DNA of 64,000 nt. It comes from Phaseolus vulgaris. Its lineage: Eukaryota > Streptophyta > Magnoliopsida > Fabales > Fabaceae. Position 1 is the stretch's first letter, and each line of letters begins with the position of its first letter. Positions 11,433 through 22,000 of the stretch are shown piece by piece. The translations under genes were made by a program, and so were the position numbers. The notes under the pieces were generated by a model. The model searched no databases. It saw nothing but the letters and a program-made list of their open reading frames with translations, and was not told the origin of the DNA. The stretch lies in NCBI RefSeq assembly GCF_000499845.2, contig NC_023759.2:23396250-23460249 (forward strand), in the 5' to 3' direction.

Positions 11433-12698
11433 TGTTCCTGCCGGTTGACCTGGGTACGTCTTTATGCGCGACTTTGCCCGTCAGCTAGGGATACCTTCCT
11501 TCTGGAAATCTGTGAGCACCTGCAAAGAAGTGGGAAAATGGGCGCCCTAGCGGCCGTTTGCACTCCGACGCTCAAGTCAGATAACAAGAAACACCAAAAC
11601 TCTACACCTCCGTATCGGAGCACCGTGGATGGCACTCTGAAGGTGGTAAAAGGAATTGTGTGTTGTGTATCGTTTTCTGGCTCTGGCAAACAATCCTTCT
11701 CTAGTCCCTTGTGTGTAACCTCAAGGCTCGAGCAAGCAACTAGAGTGTGTTCTGGGGAAAATTTGCCAAAGGTCCGATCCCCGTTTCCCACGTCCTAGGT
11801 TCCCTTTAAACGTCTCTAGCATTTAAAGCGTCTTAAAAGCGCATTTAAGGTTATGAAACGTTCAGCGCCTTTACGACGTTTAAACCACTTAAAGCATTTA
11901 AAGTACCTTAAAACGCTCGAAACGTAAACTTTAATTACTTTTAAATAGCTTTAATTACCTCATACCTGACAAACCATTTGGAAATCATTGATGTTTCTGT
12001 TCTTCCTGCCGCGTGTCCTCCTGACTTGGCCGTTATTATACGTGGAGGGCCTCACAGCACTGTGACCCAACTTAGGGGTATTTCATCGTGTGAGTCCTCC
12101 TTCCTTGGAGTGCATCTGGCGCAAGGGGTGACTTTTTGGGTGCCAACTCATGCCTCCCAACCTCTAGTCACTCGCTCTGAGAGCGTATCTACCTTCCTCT
12201 AGCACCCTGCACCTGGTTACCCCTAGCACTACCCTCTCATGAGTCGTATCTATCCCAAGGATCTCCCTAGGGTGACATGGGCACTTCACGAGTCAGGTTG
12301 CTCTCTACTGGCGCTAGTACTATGGCCTTGAAGCCACCTTTCTCTTCTCTTTACTACCGTTTCTGAGCTAGGCGGGCTCGAAGCCTCCGTGGCGTCACTC
12401 CCTCCATGGTCTTTCCTACCCATGGGTATCGGGGAGTAACACTGCTAACGGCTTGCTTGGTGACGCCTTATCTTGGCGACGCCTTGTTTAGGCGACGCCT
12501 TGTTTAGGCGACGCCTTATCTTGGCGACACCTTGTTTAGGCAACACCCTTTCTTGGCGACGTCTTGTCTTGGCGACGCCTTATGTAGTCACTTTGTTGAC
12601 TTCCTTTCTTTGGGCCGTTCGTGTGGTCCCACCATATGTTGACCTTGACCCCGACGTTAACTTTGACTTTGGCCAACGCTCGGGGACGGGACGGTACA
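11433..12698 (-). repeat. Element B 3' LTR, full length
   Basis: This 1,266-bp LTR starts TG at 11433 and ends CA at 12697-12698 on the + strand; in element sense it runs TGTACCGTCCCG to CGGCAGGAACA. It contains a short GGCGACGCC-rich minisatellite at about 12460-12600. The body matches 24549-25336. Short open frames inside it on both strands occur in each LTR copy and are not genes. Confidence 0.9.
12460..12600. repeat. GGCGACGCC minisatellite inside the LTR
   Basis: About eight imperfect units of 16-17 bp such as CTTGTTTAGGCGACGCC and CTTATCTTGGCGACGCC lie in tandem. The same motif occurs in the tails of A and B and in the other family 1 LTRs. Confidence 0.85.
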
Positions 12699-12714
12699 CA
12701 AGCCCCCCAGTCTT
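12699..12714 (-). promoter_or_regulatory. Element B polypurine tract
   Basis: On the - strand this reads AAGACTGGGGGGCTTG and touches the 3' LTR start. The same sequence precedes the 3' LTRs of D and E, which supports the assignment. Confidence 0.85.
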
Positions 12715-13440
12715 GAGCTGATGACTTGTCTTCAGCGAAAAGACTAAGGCCTCGCCAAACCATCCACGTGGCATCCTGGTGACGTGTCATTCTTGCTGAC
12801 GCGGCACTCCCCAAACCATTGACGTGACATTCCCTGAGCAGTTGAAATGTTCTTAATGGCTGATGGGACATCCTTTGAATCGGGAAAAGTAACGCTTTTT
12901 GGGTCACGGTTAATCGCTCGCCACGTGGCTCATCACGCGGTCATCATCCAAAGCCTCTTGCGCTCTCAGCGAGCGCCTAATCCTGCGACACGTGGCCTCA
13001 TCAAACGGTCACCATCTGTTGCCTCTCGCGCTCCTCGTAACGTTTAAGTTACCTAAAACCCCGCGCTCGAAGCCACTGTTTCATCCACTCTCTTCGCATT
13101 CTCGCACTATTCATCTTCTTCGAGTTCTCTCTCTGCGGTCTCTGTTCTCTCCTTCGCACTTCCACTCCTCACCTACTCCGATACTCAAAGGTACAGTTTT
13201 TTCCACCCTTGCTGACTCTCTCTCTTTATTGCATTACTATGATGTATGGATGAACTGCCTAGGATTGTTTACTTTCTTGTATTCTCGTGTTGTTCTTGTG
13301 CTTCTCTGTTTTCCCCTCGTTCTTCCTTTTCTCGCGTGGGTAGGGTTTGCCTAGGGTTTCTCTTTTTCCCCCTTTTTCTTCTTCAAACCCCCTTTCACTG
13401 AACCCTTTCTTTTTTCTTCACTCTTCAGTTCTTGATCCGA
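12715..13440 (+). promoter_or_regulatory. Promoter and leader region of antisense gene copy 1
   Basis: This 720-bp stretch precedes the aORF start on the + strand, opposite to B's gag-pol. It has three CACGTG cores (12765, 12922, 12989), known in plants as G-box sites for bZIP and bHLH factors. A pyrimidine-rich leader (TTCTCTC and CTTC runs, 13080-13430) follows. A related block with CACGTG precedes the aORFs at 17191 and in D. This suggests that the aORF is transcribed from its own promoter. No clear TATA box was fixed; the leader may contain an intron, which I cannot resolve. Confidence 0.55.
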
Positions 13441-15585
13441 TGGCGCGAAACAAGGCCACCGCCGATCCTCCGCCCCCCAGGTCCCACTACAAGGAGGAAT
13501 ATCGCTGGGCCTCCGATGAGCTTTTTGCGGAGTGCTCCACCTTGACCTCCGTTGAAGACGTTGAAGCCCACAGGGGGGACCCCACTCTCTATAACTTCAA
13601 CGCCTTCCACAAGACCCATGACTCCCGCATCTTCGTTTGCCGTGTAAGGCCGGGGGAGCCCGTTTGTGTAGATGAAAGGGCCACCGGGGGAAGCCCTTTC
13701 TTCTTCGTCTACCAAATGGTATTTAAACGAGTGGGTCTACGCCTTCCTCTCACTCCCTTCGAAAGGGAGTTGCTTACTGAAATCAACACTGCCCCTGCCC
13801 AGCTTCACCCCAACAGCTGGGCCTTCGCGAGGGGTTTCCAAATTCTTTGTGGGTATCTGGGCATCCCTTCCTTTGTGGACGTCTTTCTTCACTTTTTCGA
13901 GGTGAAGAAACAGGGCAAGAGCCTCTGGATGAGCTTCTCTGGCGTCGCCGGCCGCATCATCCTCATTCTTTTCCAAAACTCGTTCAAAGGGTGGAAGGGA
14001 AAGTTCTTCAAGGTGCGCGCCACTAAACACGACCCCACCGCACTGGAGGGCTTTCCCTTGTATTGGTCGGAGAAGCCCGTATCAACTAAGCCCAAGGCTT
14101 TGGATGAGATTGCCTCTGCTGACAGGGAGGTATGCAAGGCCTTGGCTGGGCTCGGGGTGGTCTTCGACACCGCCAAGCTCATCGCCAACGAGTTCAATGC
14201 TCACGGCCTCTCCACCTATTTTGGTACTTGCTTTTGATTTCGCCCACTAGAACTTGCTTGTACTTTGCTTGGTCTCATTTGAATGTACTTGTATTGTATG
14301 AACCGTTGTGGTTATATGAACTTACTTGCATTGCTTGAACCACTGTGGTTGCCTGCATGTGCTTGACTGCTGCTCCCATTCTGCCTCATCTGAGTTAGTC
14401 TTTGCTTGGTTATTCTGACTGTCGCAGGTTCGGTAATGGCTTCTTCAAGGCGCCTCACACTTGCCAAGTTCTTGAAGAAAGCAAAGTCCACCAAAGGAGG
14501 TGGGGACTCCGTCGCCCTCGACTTGCCGCCCACTACTCCCCCAACTCCCGTCACTTCCCTGCAGACTCCACCATCTTCTCCCCAAACATGCCAAACACCT
14601 ACCTCTCCTCCTCCCATTGCTGCGGTCCCACTGGCCGCGGCATCAACACATGCTCCAGCACGCCCAGACAAAGGGAAAAGGGTGCTGGAGATAAACTCTG
14701 ATAGTGAAGATTCAGGTGGCGCTCTGGTCTTCAAAAAGAGGAGACCTGCAAGGGTCCCTACCCTGCCAACCGCGTCTCCTGGTGGCGGGGACTCTCTAAG
14801 GGACGACCCTCCAAGCGCTACGTCGCCTTCGCCTCAAGCAGTCTAAGAAGAACAAGATGAAGGGGCCGAGTTGGTTCCTCCGCCGCTACCCCTGCCTGAA
14901 GCGGCAGCGGCTTCGGGTTCTGCCTCTCCCGCGCCGGCTCCTGTTCCTTCTCCCCGAGAAATACTGATCCCCCGCCCCGTCTACAGGCAGTTGGCGCAGG
15001 GATTGACTGAAGGGATGTCGCCAGAAAACCCCAATAGGGGAGGAAGCATGCCTTACTACAGCTTCACTGAAGCTGGCCCAAGAGGGTAAGGAGAGGGCTG
15101 AAGCATACGCGCATGAGGTTGAACAAGCGTATGTAGACTTGCTAGCCCACTTCACCTCCCACCAAATCCAGAATATTGGCCTCCAAGAGGTGGCTCGTGC
15201 CTCCGAAGTGCAGCAGAAAAAACTTGAAGAATTGTATGCTGCTCGGGGGCAGAAGCTGGCTGAGACTAAGGGCGCCCTGGCGGCAAAGGTCGAGGCCTTC
15301 GATCTTCTCCAAGCTGAATATAATAGACTCCATACTGAAGCCAACAAGCTCCAGGTGGGGAAGGAGTTCTTGGACAAGCAGTTGGCGTCCAAGGATTCCA
15401 GGATCGACGAGCTAGAGAGGGAAAACCAGGAGCTCACCGGCGAGATGGCGGGCGTGTTCGACGAAGGCTTCAAGGAGGCTCTGGTTCAAGCATCTTGCGA
15501 GAACCCAGGGATCAACGTCTCGAACTGTGACCCTACCCACCACGTCGTCGATGGGAAAGTTGTGCCTCTTGAACTGGGCGATTGA
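13441..15585 (+). pseudogene. Element B antisense gene copy 1 (aORF1), two exons, broken
   Basis: The gene runs against B's gag-pol. The start at 13441 (MARNKATADPPPPRS) matches the start of D's copy. Exon 1 (13441-14223) encodes a globular domain with HPNSWAFARGFQILCGYLG, VDVFLHFFEVKKQGK and FKGWKGKFFKVR, like the family called putative gypsy type transposon (Transposase_28). A predicted intron (14224-14427, GT to CAG, phase 1) leads to exon 2, with a basic start (SSRRLTLAKFLKKAKS), a Pro/Ser-rich acidic linker, and a long coiled coil from about 15070 ending HHVVDGKVVPLELGD. A TAA stop near 14845 and a frameshift near 15040 break it. Its function is unknown. Antisense extra genes between pol and the 3' LTR are known in Tat-type elements such as Grande. 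Confidence 0.75.
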
Positions 15586-15949
15586 ACTGCAAACCCTCAG
15601 CCTCCATCTTTTGCTCTTTACGTTTTTCATGCGCTTGATGACTTCGTAAATACTTTGAACTATTTGTATTTTGTTGGAACAGTGGGTATTAATTGACATT
15701 ATCCATGTCCTGAATCTTCACTTTGACAATTGCATGTTTCTGAGGAATGAAATGTTGTTTGACTGCTATCTTTACCTTTGTTTTTCATTCTTGTATGCTT
15801 CAACTGCTTCGCCTGTACTTCTATCTGTTTCTTTCGCTATACTGGGCGAACTTGTATCTATGGCGCTTAGGTAGCACGTAACCTTCTATTTTCTTTCTTT
15901 TACCAATCACTTCTAACTTTCACCTCGAAACCTGTTCAGCCTTCGTATC
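15586..15949. other. Region downstream of aORF1
   Basis: This T-rich stretch follows the aORF1 stop and probably holds its 3' untranslated end. No coding region or repeat was recognised. Confidence 0.45.
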
Positions 15950-16299
15950 TGCGAGGGCTCTGCCTCGTGAAGGCGCTGGCTGCTCCGCCATTGCTCAAAT
16001 GCAAAAGTTGAACTTGATCTCTTCCGGCTTCGTCATCGCTCGAGGGTGTGGAGGCTCATTTGTCTTCTGTACTGAGTGTCCACGCTCGAGAAGAGACCTG
16101 CTCTAGGCCTAATCACTTGGGACAAAATCGTGCTTCAATGCCCACGCCCATGGAGAGGCCTGTCTAACAGCACCATATCATCCACGGAGTGTCTCAAACA
16201 CCAAGGCAATCTGTCCCTTAACTCTTGGTGCTTGGCGCCCACGCCTGAGGAGAGGCCTATTACAGCAGCGCCGTATCGTCCTCAGGGTGTCTAGAAACG
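15950..16299. repeat. Element B tail 1: stem-loop repeat units
   Basis: This block matches parts of 18390-18640 and, reversed, 29986-30260 in A. It contains units built around an inverted repeat, for example CCTGAGGA with TCCTCAGG (about 16244-16290) and CCATGGA with a one-base-changed partner TCCACGG (about 16150-16196). In B's sense it lies between pol and the antisense gene. Confidence 0.7.
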
Positions 16300-16715
16300 C
16301 CAAGCACTAGGCAGGCTTGAAGCCCCCCATGGGGTCACTCCCTCCATGGTCTTTCCTTCCCATGGGTATCGGGGAGCAACGCCACTGATGACTTGCTTGG
16401 CTTCCGGCGATTTCGCCCCCCTCCACAGTCTTTCCTACCTGTGGGTATCGGGGAGCAACGCCGCTGATGACTTGCTTGGCTTCCGGCGATTTTGCCCCCC
16501 TCCACAGTCTTTCCTACCCGTGGGTATCGGGGGGGCGACGCCATCAGTGCCTTATACTGGCGACGCCATCAGCGTCTTATATTGGCGACGCCATCAGCGT
16601 CTTATACTGGCGACGCCCCACCTTGGCGACGCCATGTCTTGGCGATGCTTGGTGCGGTCAATCTGTTGACTTTGGCCTTGGCGTCGTCTTTGACTTTGAC
16701 TCTGGTCAACGCTTG
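16300..16715 (-). repeat. LTR remnant inside element B
   Basis: From about 16300 the sequence matches the 3' LTR at 12370-12690: the phrase around CTCCCTCCATGGTCTTTCC, CCATGGGTATCGGGGAG, the GGCGACGCC minisatellite (16530-16640) and the TTGACTTTG / CAACGCT region. A roughly 75-bp sub-unit is duplicated at 16360-16520. It breaks near 16715, losing the LTR terminus and polypurine tract, and continues into the aORF2 promoter block. Its presence between two antisense genes marks a rearrangement. Confidence 0.75.
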
Positions 16716-17190
16716 AGGGCGGGACACTTGCTTAGCGAAAAAGCCTAAGGTCTCGCCCACGCCATCCACGTGGCATTTCCCATATTGCTGATTGGACGTT
16801 CCCCTGCTCGATTTGATCTTGACATTTTCTGAGCTTTAGACAAGATGTTCTCTTCCTCGCCGGCAAATCGTACCCTCGGGGACTCTGTTGACATGACGTT
16901 CTCTGAATGAGAACAAGTGACGCTAAAGGTCGTCCTCCCATCTCCTGAGACGTGGCTCGATCGCACGGTGCTCCTTTTCGTGTCCTTTGGCGCCTCAACT
17001 GTAATATTTGGGTCTTTGAAATCCTGTACCTGCACTCATCATCTCTGTGTTTTCGCATCTTCTTCGCGCCGTTCCTCTTCCTTCCAAAGAGTTCTTCTTG
17101 CGCTCTTTCTTGTTGGCATTTCCCTTCCTCATTTCTACCGTATCTTTCTCCTTTGATCTTCTAGTTCCTTCACTGACAGCTTGTGCCAAC
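16716..17190 (+). promoter_or_regulatory. Promoter and leader region of antisense gene copy 2
   Basis: This matches the block before aORF1: CTAAGG, CTCGCC, then a CACGTG core at 16767 and an ACGTGG core near 16951, followed by a pyrimidine-rich leader up to the ATG at 17191. The polypurine tract found before copy 1 has been lost here. Confidence 0.5.
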
Positions 17191-18165
17191 ATGTCTACCA
17201 ATCCTCCTACCCCTAGGGTCAACCCTAAGGATCTTTACGTTTGGGCTTCGCGCGAACTCCTCGACGAGTGCTCTAGCTTACTTTCCACCAGGGCCCTAAG
17301 GGAACATGTGGGGGAAGCGTGTTCCTATGATCATCGTGCCTTCGCGAAGAGGCATGATGACGACATCGCCGTGTTCCCTTGCACCTTAGGGGAGCCAGTG
17401 TGTGGGGATGAGCGGGCCAACCATGGAGTCCCCTTTTTCTACCTCTACCAGGTGGTCTTTAAAAGCGTCGGCGTGCGCCTGCCCTTCTCTAAGTTCGAGA
17501 GGGAACTGCTGACAGAGATTAATGCTGCCCCGGCCCAACTGTACCCTAACAGCTGGGCTTTCGTCAAAGCCTTCGACATACTATTTGGTTTCCTGGGGTG
17601 TGCACCCTCTGTGGACATCTTTCTTCACTTCTTTGAGGTGAAGATGCAAAGGAACAACCTTTGGGTGACCCTCAGCAATGTTCCCAGCAGGGTCCCCTGA
17701 CCCCCTTCCAGCACTCCTTCACAGGGTGGAAGGGTAAGTTCTTTAAGGTTTGCTGTTATGATCTCGTGCCTTCCGCCCTGGACGGCTTTCCACTGTACTG
17801 GATGAGGGAGACAAGAGCCTTGAAGTCCAGGCCTCTTAAGCGGCTACTTTTGAACGACCGGGAAGCTTGTCGGATCCTGGCTGGGGCGGGGTTTTTTGAC
17901 GCTGCCGCTTTGATAAGTCTGCAGTACAACGTTGAGGCCTTGGAGAAATATATATGTACGAGGGATTACCTTAAAACCTCTCATCCTTCGCCTTTACTGG
18001 ATTTTTGCATGACTAATCTTGTGGTGTCTTCACCATGTTTGTCTCCTTTAGCGCAGGTTCGAAGATAAACCGACACCAGAGGTTGCAGCTTGCCCAGGCG
18101 TTGAGGGCCGAGAACGGGGCCTCATCATCCTCCCGCTCAGACTCCGGAGGCCACTGAAAGGTGGC
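17191..18165 (+). pseudogene. Element B antisense gene copy 2 (aORF2), truncated
   Basis: Exon 1 starts at 17191 (MSTNPPTPRVNPKDL) and encodes the same domain as aORF1, with YPNSWAFVKAFDILFGFLG, VDIFLHFFEVKMQRN and FTGWKGKFFKVC. A frameshift near 17690 splits it. A predicted 101-bp intron (17956-18056, GT to CAG) is again phase 1. Exon 2 begins SKINRHQRLQLAQALRAENG and stops after about 25 residues, so the proline-rich linker and coiled coil are absent. The closest relative of the exon 2 start is the fragment at 32717. It differs enough from copy 1 to be a separate lineage copy rather than a recent duplication. Confidence 0.75.
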
Positions 18166-18389
18166 CTGATTTCGCTTTTCATATGAGCATAGGGCGTGTA
18201 CATGATTGCCCCATTTTTCTAATCTGTCTTTATCACGAACTTTATCTGTAACCCTAACTCTTGAGCCATACTTTGGTTTCGTCTAAGCGCTGCTCATTTT
18301 ATTTTGCATACTCTCGTCTACTTCTGTTTCCTCTGCCATGCTGCGTGCGTTACCTCCGGCACTCCCTCCATCGTATTTAGGAGGGTTTA
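18166..18389. other. Region between aORF2 and stem-loop repeats
   Basis: This T-rich stretch corresponds in position to the region after aORF1. Nothing specific was recognised. Confidence 0.4.
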
Positions 18390-18660
18390 TTTTACCTGTA
18401 CTGAGTGTCCACGCTTGGAGGGAGACCTGCTCTGGGTGCCCTTTGCGTGTCTAATGCTAGGGACAAAATCGCGCTTTGGTGCCCGTGCCCATGGAGAGGC
18501 CTGTATAACAGCGCCGTATCGTCCATGGAGCGTCTCAAACACCAAGGCAACTGGTCCCTTATCTCTTCGGTGCTTGGTTCCCACGCCTGAGGAGAGGCCT
18601 ATTACAGCAGCGCCGGATCGTCCTCAGGGTGTCTGAAAACACCAAAACCGGGGCTAGTTA
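18390..18660. repeat. Element B tail 2: stem-loop repeat units
   Basis: This is three imperfect units of about 90 bp, with the inverted repeats CCATGGA / TCCATGG (about 18488-18530) and CCTGAGGA / TCCTCAGG (about 18587-18629). It is the counterpart of 29986-30260 in element A in the opposite direction. Confidence 0.75.
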
Positions 18661-18890
18661 TAATCCCATTTGGCGATGCCTACATTTTGGCGATGCCTCA
18701 CCTTGGCGGCGTTTCCTTTGTCGACATGTCATTGGGCGACCCCCTTCTTGGCGACGCCTAATCTTTGCGACACCTAATCTTGGCGACGCTTGATCTTGGC
18801 GGCGCCTCGTCTCGGCGATGCTTTATCTTTGCGGCGCCTTGTCTTGGCGATGCCTTATCTTGGCGACGCCTGACACTGCTTTGAGTATTT
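18661..18890. repeat. GGCGACGCC minisatellite in element B tail
   Basis: This is about 12 imperfect 15-17 bp units such as ATCTTGGCGACGCCT. It matches the reverse complement of 29455-29625 in A and the motif inside the family 1 LTRs. Confidence 0.85.
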
Positions 18891-19062
18891 GTCTTTTATC
18901 TCCTTACCCTTTGATCTTACACTTCGAGTGGGAAGAGAAAAAATGAGGCAAAGTTTTTCTCGAACTTCTTTTTTACTTGGGTGACCTCATTAAAAAACCC
19001 CCGAGAGGGAAAAAGAGTGTCCCCTTTACAAATCTTGTTACATTACTGTTCTCTAACATAAT
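18891..19062 (-). other. Conserved block after the pol stop, element B
   Basis: On the - strand this reads AAAGGGGACACTC, then CCCTCTCGGGGGTTTTTT and AATGAGGTCACCCAAGT. The same block follows pol in A (29318-29390), and a related one follows it in C, D and E, so it is a conserved element of the tail. Confidence 0.6.
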
Positions 19063-22000
19063 TCAACTAAAATAAAATTTTAAATTGGCCGCATTCCAGC
19101 TGCGCAGAATGGGACCTCCTTCCAAAGTCTCTAGACTGTATGAACCATTCCCCTTGGCTTCGGTGATTCTGAAGGGTCCGGTCCATTTGGGAGATAATTT
19201 GTTCTCTAGCTCATATGGGTGAGCCTTCCTCATGACTAAGTCACCAACCTGGAATTGCCGGGGCTTCACCTTGGAGCTATACTGTCGCTCCACTCTTCTC
19301 TTCACTGCCTCAGCCTTTATTCTTGCTTCTTCCCTGGCTTCGTCCAATAAGTCCAGATTCACTGGCCTCTCTTCATTGGATTCTTCAGCCACAAAATTTT
19401 GGTAACGTGGCGAGCTCTCGTGAATCTCTACGGGGATCATCGCGTCTGACTCATATACTAGACTGAAAGGCGTCTCCATGGTGGAAGATTGGGGCGTGGT
19501 GTGGTATGCCCATACAATCCTTGGCACTTCTTCTGCCCACGCCCCTTTAGCTTTTTCTAGCCTTCTCTTTAGTCCTCTCAGCAAAACTCTATTTGCTGAC
19601 TCTACTTGTCCATTCGTCTGAGGGTGTTCGACTGATGCGAACACCTGCTTGATGCCTACCTCTGCGCACAGGTTTCTCAGCTGTTGGCTTGCAAACTGGG
19701 TGCCATTGTCGGACACCAATCGCCTGGGCACACCGAAGCGTTATACGATGTTCTTCCAGACAAAGTGCTGTACTTTGTGCGCAGTAATTTGGGCCACGGG
19801 CTCCGCCTATATCCATTTGGTGAAGTATTCAATGGCGACGATCATATACTTCATCTGTCTTATCGCTAGTGGGAACGGGCCTAGGATGTCGATTCCCCAC
19901 GTATGAAAAGGCCATGGGCTGTATATGGATCTCAACTCCTCTAGCGGCGCCTTGTGCCAGTTAGCGTGCCTCTGACACTGCTTGCAGCGCTGGGCGTGCT
20001 GCACGCAATCCTCTTTCACTGTCGGCCAGTAGAAACCGGCGCGTATCACTTTAGAAGCTAAAGATCTTCCTCCCACGTGGCTCCCGCAGATACCTTCGTG
20101 GAGTTCAGCCATTATCCCGGTGCACTCATCGCCGCTTACGCACGTCAGGATGGGGTGGGTGAACCCGTGTCTGAACAACATCCCGTCTACCAGGGTATAT
20201 CTTGCAGCGTTCCTTTTAATCTTCTTGCCTTCTTCTGGTTCTACTGGGAGAACCCCATCCGCCAGGTATCGTCTGTATGGCGACATCCAAGTGTCTCCCT
20301 TGGCTAAGGCATATATCTGCGTATGCTTTCCTCCCTCGGGTGCGTCCGCGTATGTGCTGATGTGGGGTGTCTTTATTGTATCTTGAGTCAAAGAACGATG
20401 ACTCCTTGGTCTCCCTCTCGCTGTACAAATATGGAGGACATCCACCCTGTTATCTTCCACGAATTTTCGCGGAGCTTTGAGCGTCTCTTGGATTACTGTC
20501 CTCTGTCTGCCCCCCTTGCCTGAGCTGGCCAGCTTGGCAAGCAGGTCAGCTCTGGCATTCTGCTCTCTTGGGACATGTACTAGGTCAAGAGCGCTAAATG
20601 CTCCCTTCAGCAGCTGGACGTACCTTAAATACGCCGCCATATGTGGGTCCTTGGCTTGAAATTCTCCCGAGACTTGTCCCGTGATCAGTTGTGAATCACT
20701 CTTCACCAAGAGGTTTTGCGCACCCATCTCCTTGGCTAGGAGCATCCCTGCGATCAGTGCCTCGTACTCAGCCTGGTTATTGCTCGCTTTAAAAGTGAAA
20801 CATAAAGCTTGCTCAATCAGCAAACCATTAGGTCCCTCCAAGACTATTCCGGCTCCACTTCCTTGCTGATTGGAGGAGCCATCGACCGAGAGCAACCACT
20901 GCAATCCTGACTCCTCCTCTTGGTCGCCTCCGGGTGAGAGCTCTGCAATGAAATCCGCGTATACCTGTCCTTTGATAGATCCTCTGGGCTCGTACTGGAT
21001 GTCAAACTCTGACAGCTCCACCGCCCAGCGAACCATCCTTCCAGCAACATCAGGCTTCTGCAGTACCTTCTGGATGGGGAGGTTCATCATCACCACTACT
21101 GTAAAACTGTGAAAGTAGTGGTGGAGCCTCCTGGCCGAGAATACCACGGCCAATGCTGCCTTTTCCAGTGACTGATACCTCGTCTCTGGGCCTTGTAAGG
21201 CCTTACTCACGAAATTGATGGGCTTCTGTACTTGGTCCTGCTCCTGGACTAGCACAGAACTGATGGCCCGTTCTGTTACTGCAAAGTATAGTCGAAGGGG
21301 CACGCCTGCCACTGGTTTGCAAAGGACAGGTGGCGTCGCCAAGTACTCTTTCAACTTGATGAAAGCTGCTCCACACTCGTCGGTCCACGCAAAGCGACTA
21401 TTTCTTTTGAGGCACTGGAAATAGGGGTGTCCCTTCTCTCCTCCTACAGAAACGAACCTTGATAATGCTGCCATTTGCCTTGTCAGTTGTTGCACTTCCT
21501 TCACTGATGTCGGGCTCCTCATGGCGATGATGGCCACGCACTTATCAGGGTTTGCCACAATTCCTCTTTCTGTGAGCATGAAGCCTAAAAACTTCCCTGC
21601 CTCTACCCCAAAGACATACTTCTCAGGGTTCAGCTTGAGGCGATATTTTGAGATGGTGGCAAACAACTCTTCCAGGTCTGTTGTATGTCGCCTTCTATCG
21701 CGTGAAGTTACCACCATGTCGTCTACATAGGCTTGCACGTTCCTTCCCACCATGGGCGCCAGGACCTTGTCCATTAGCCTCTGATAGGTGGCGCCCACAT
21801 TCTTTAACCCAAACGGCATCACTTTGTAGCAGTAGCTACACGTCTCTGTCATGAACGCTGTTTTACCCTCGTCCCTTGGGTGCATCTTGATCTGATTATA
21901 CCCCGAAAAAGCGTCCAAGAAGCTCAGCATCTCACAGCCCGAGGCACTATCCACCAGGGCGTCAATGCTGGGTAGTGGATACGAGTCCTTGGGGCACGCC

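Noticed and set aside
11445..11798. Overlapping frames on both strands in the family 1 LTR
   Set aside because: They repeat in each LTR with changing length and show no domain; LTR sequence explains them.
13441..15585. Captured host gene or DNA transposon gene
   Set aside because: The same gene occurs at the same place in several elements of two families, so it belongs to the retrotransposon. The database name with transposase does not imply a DNA transposon; no terminal inverted repeats are seen.
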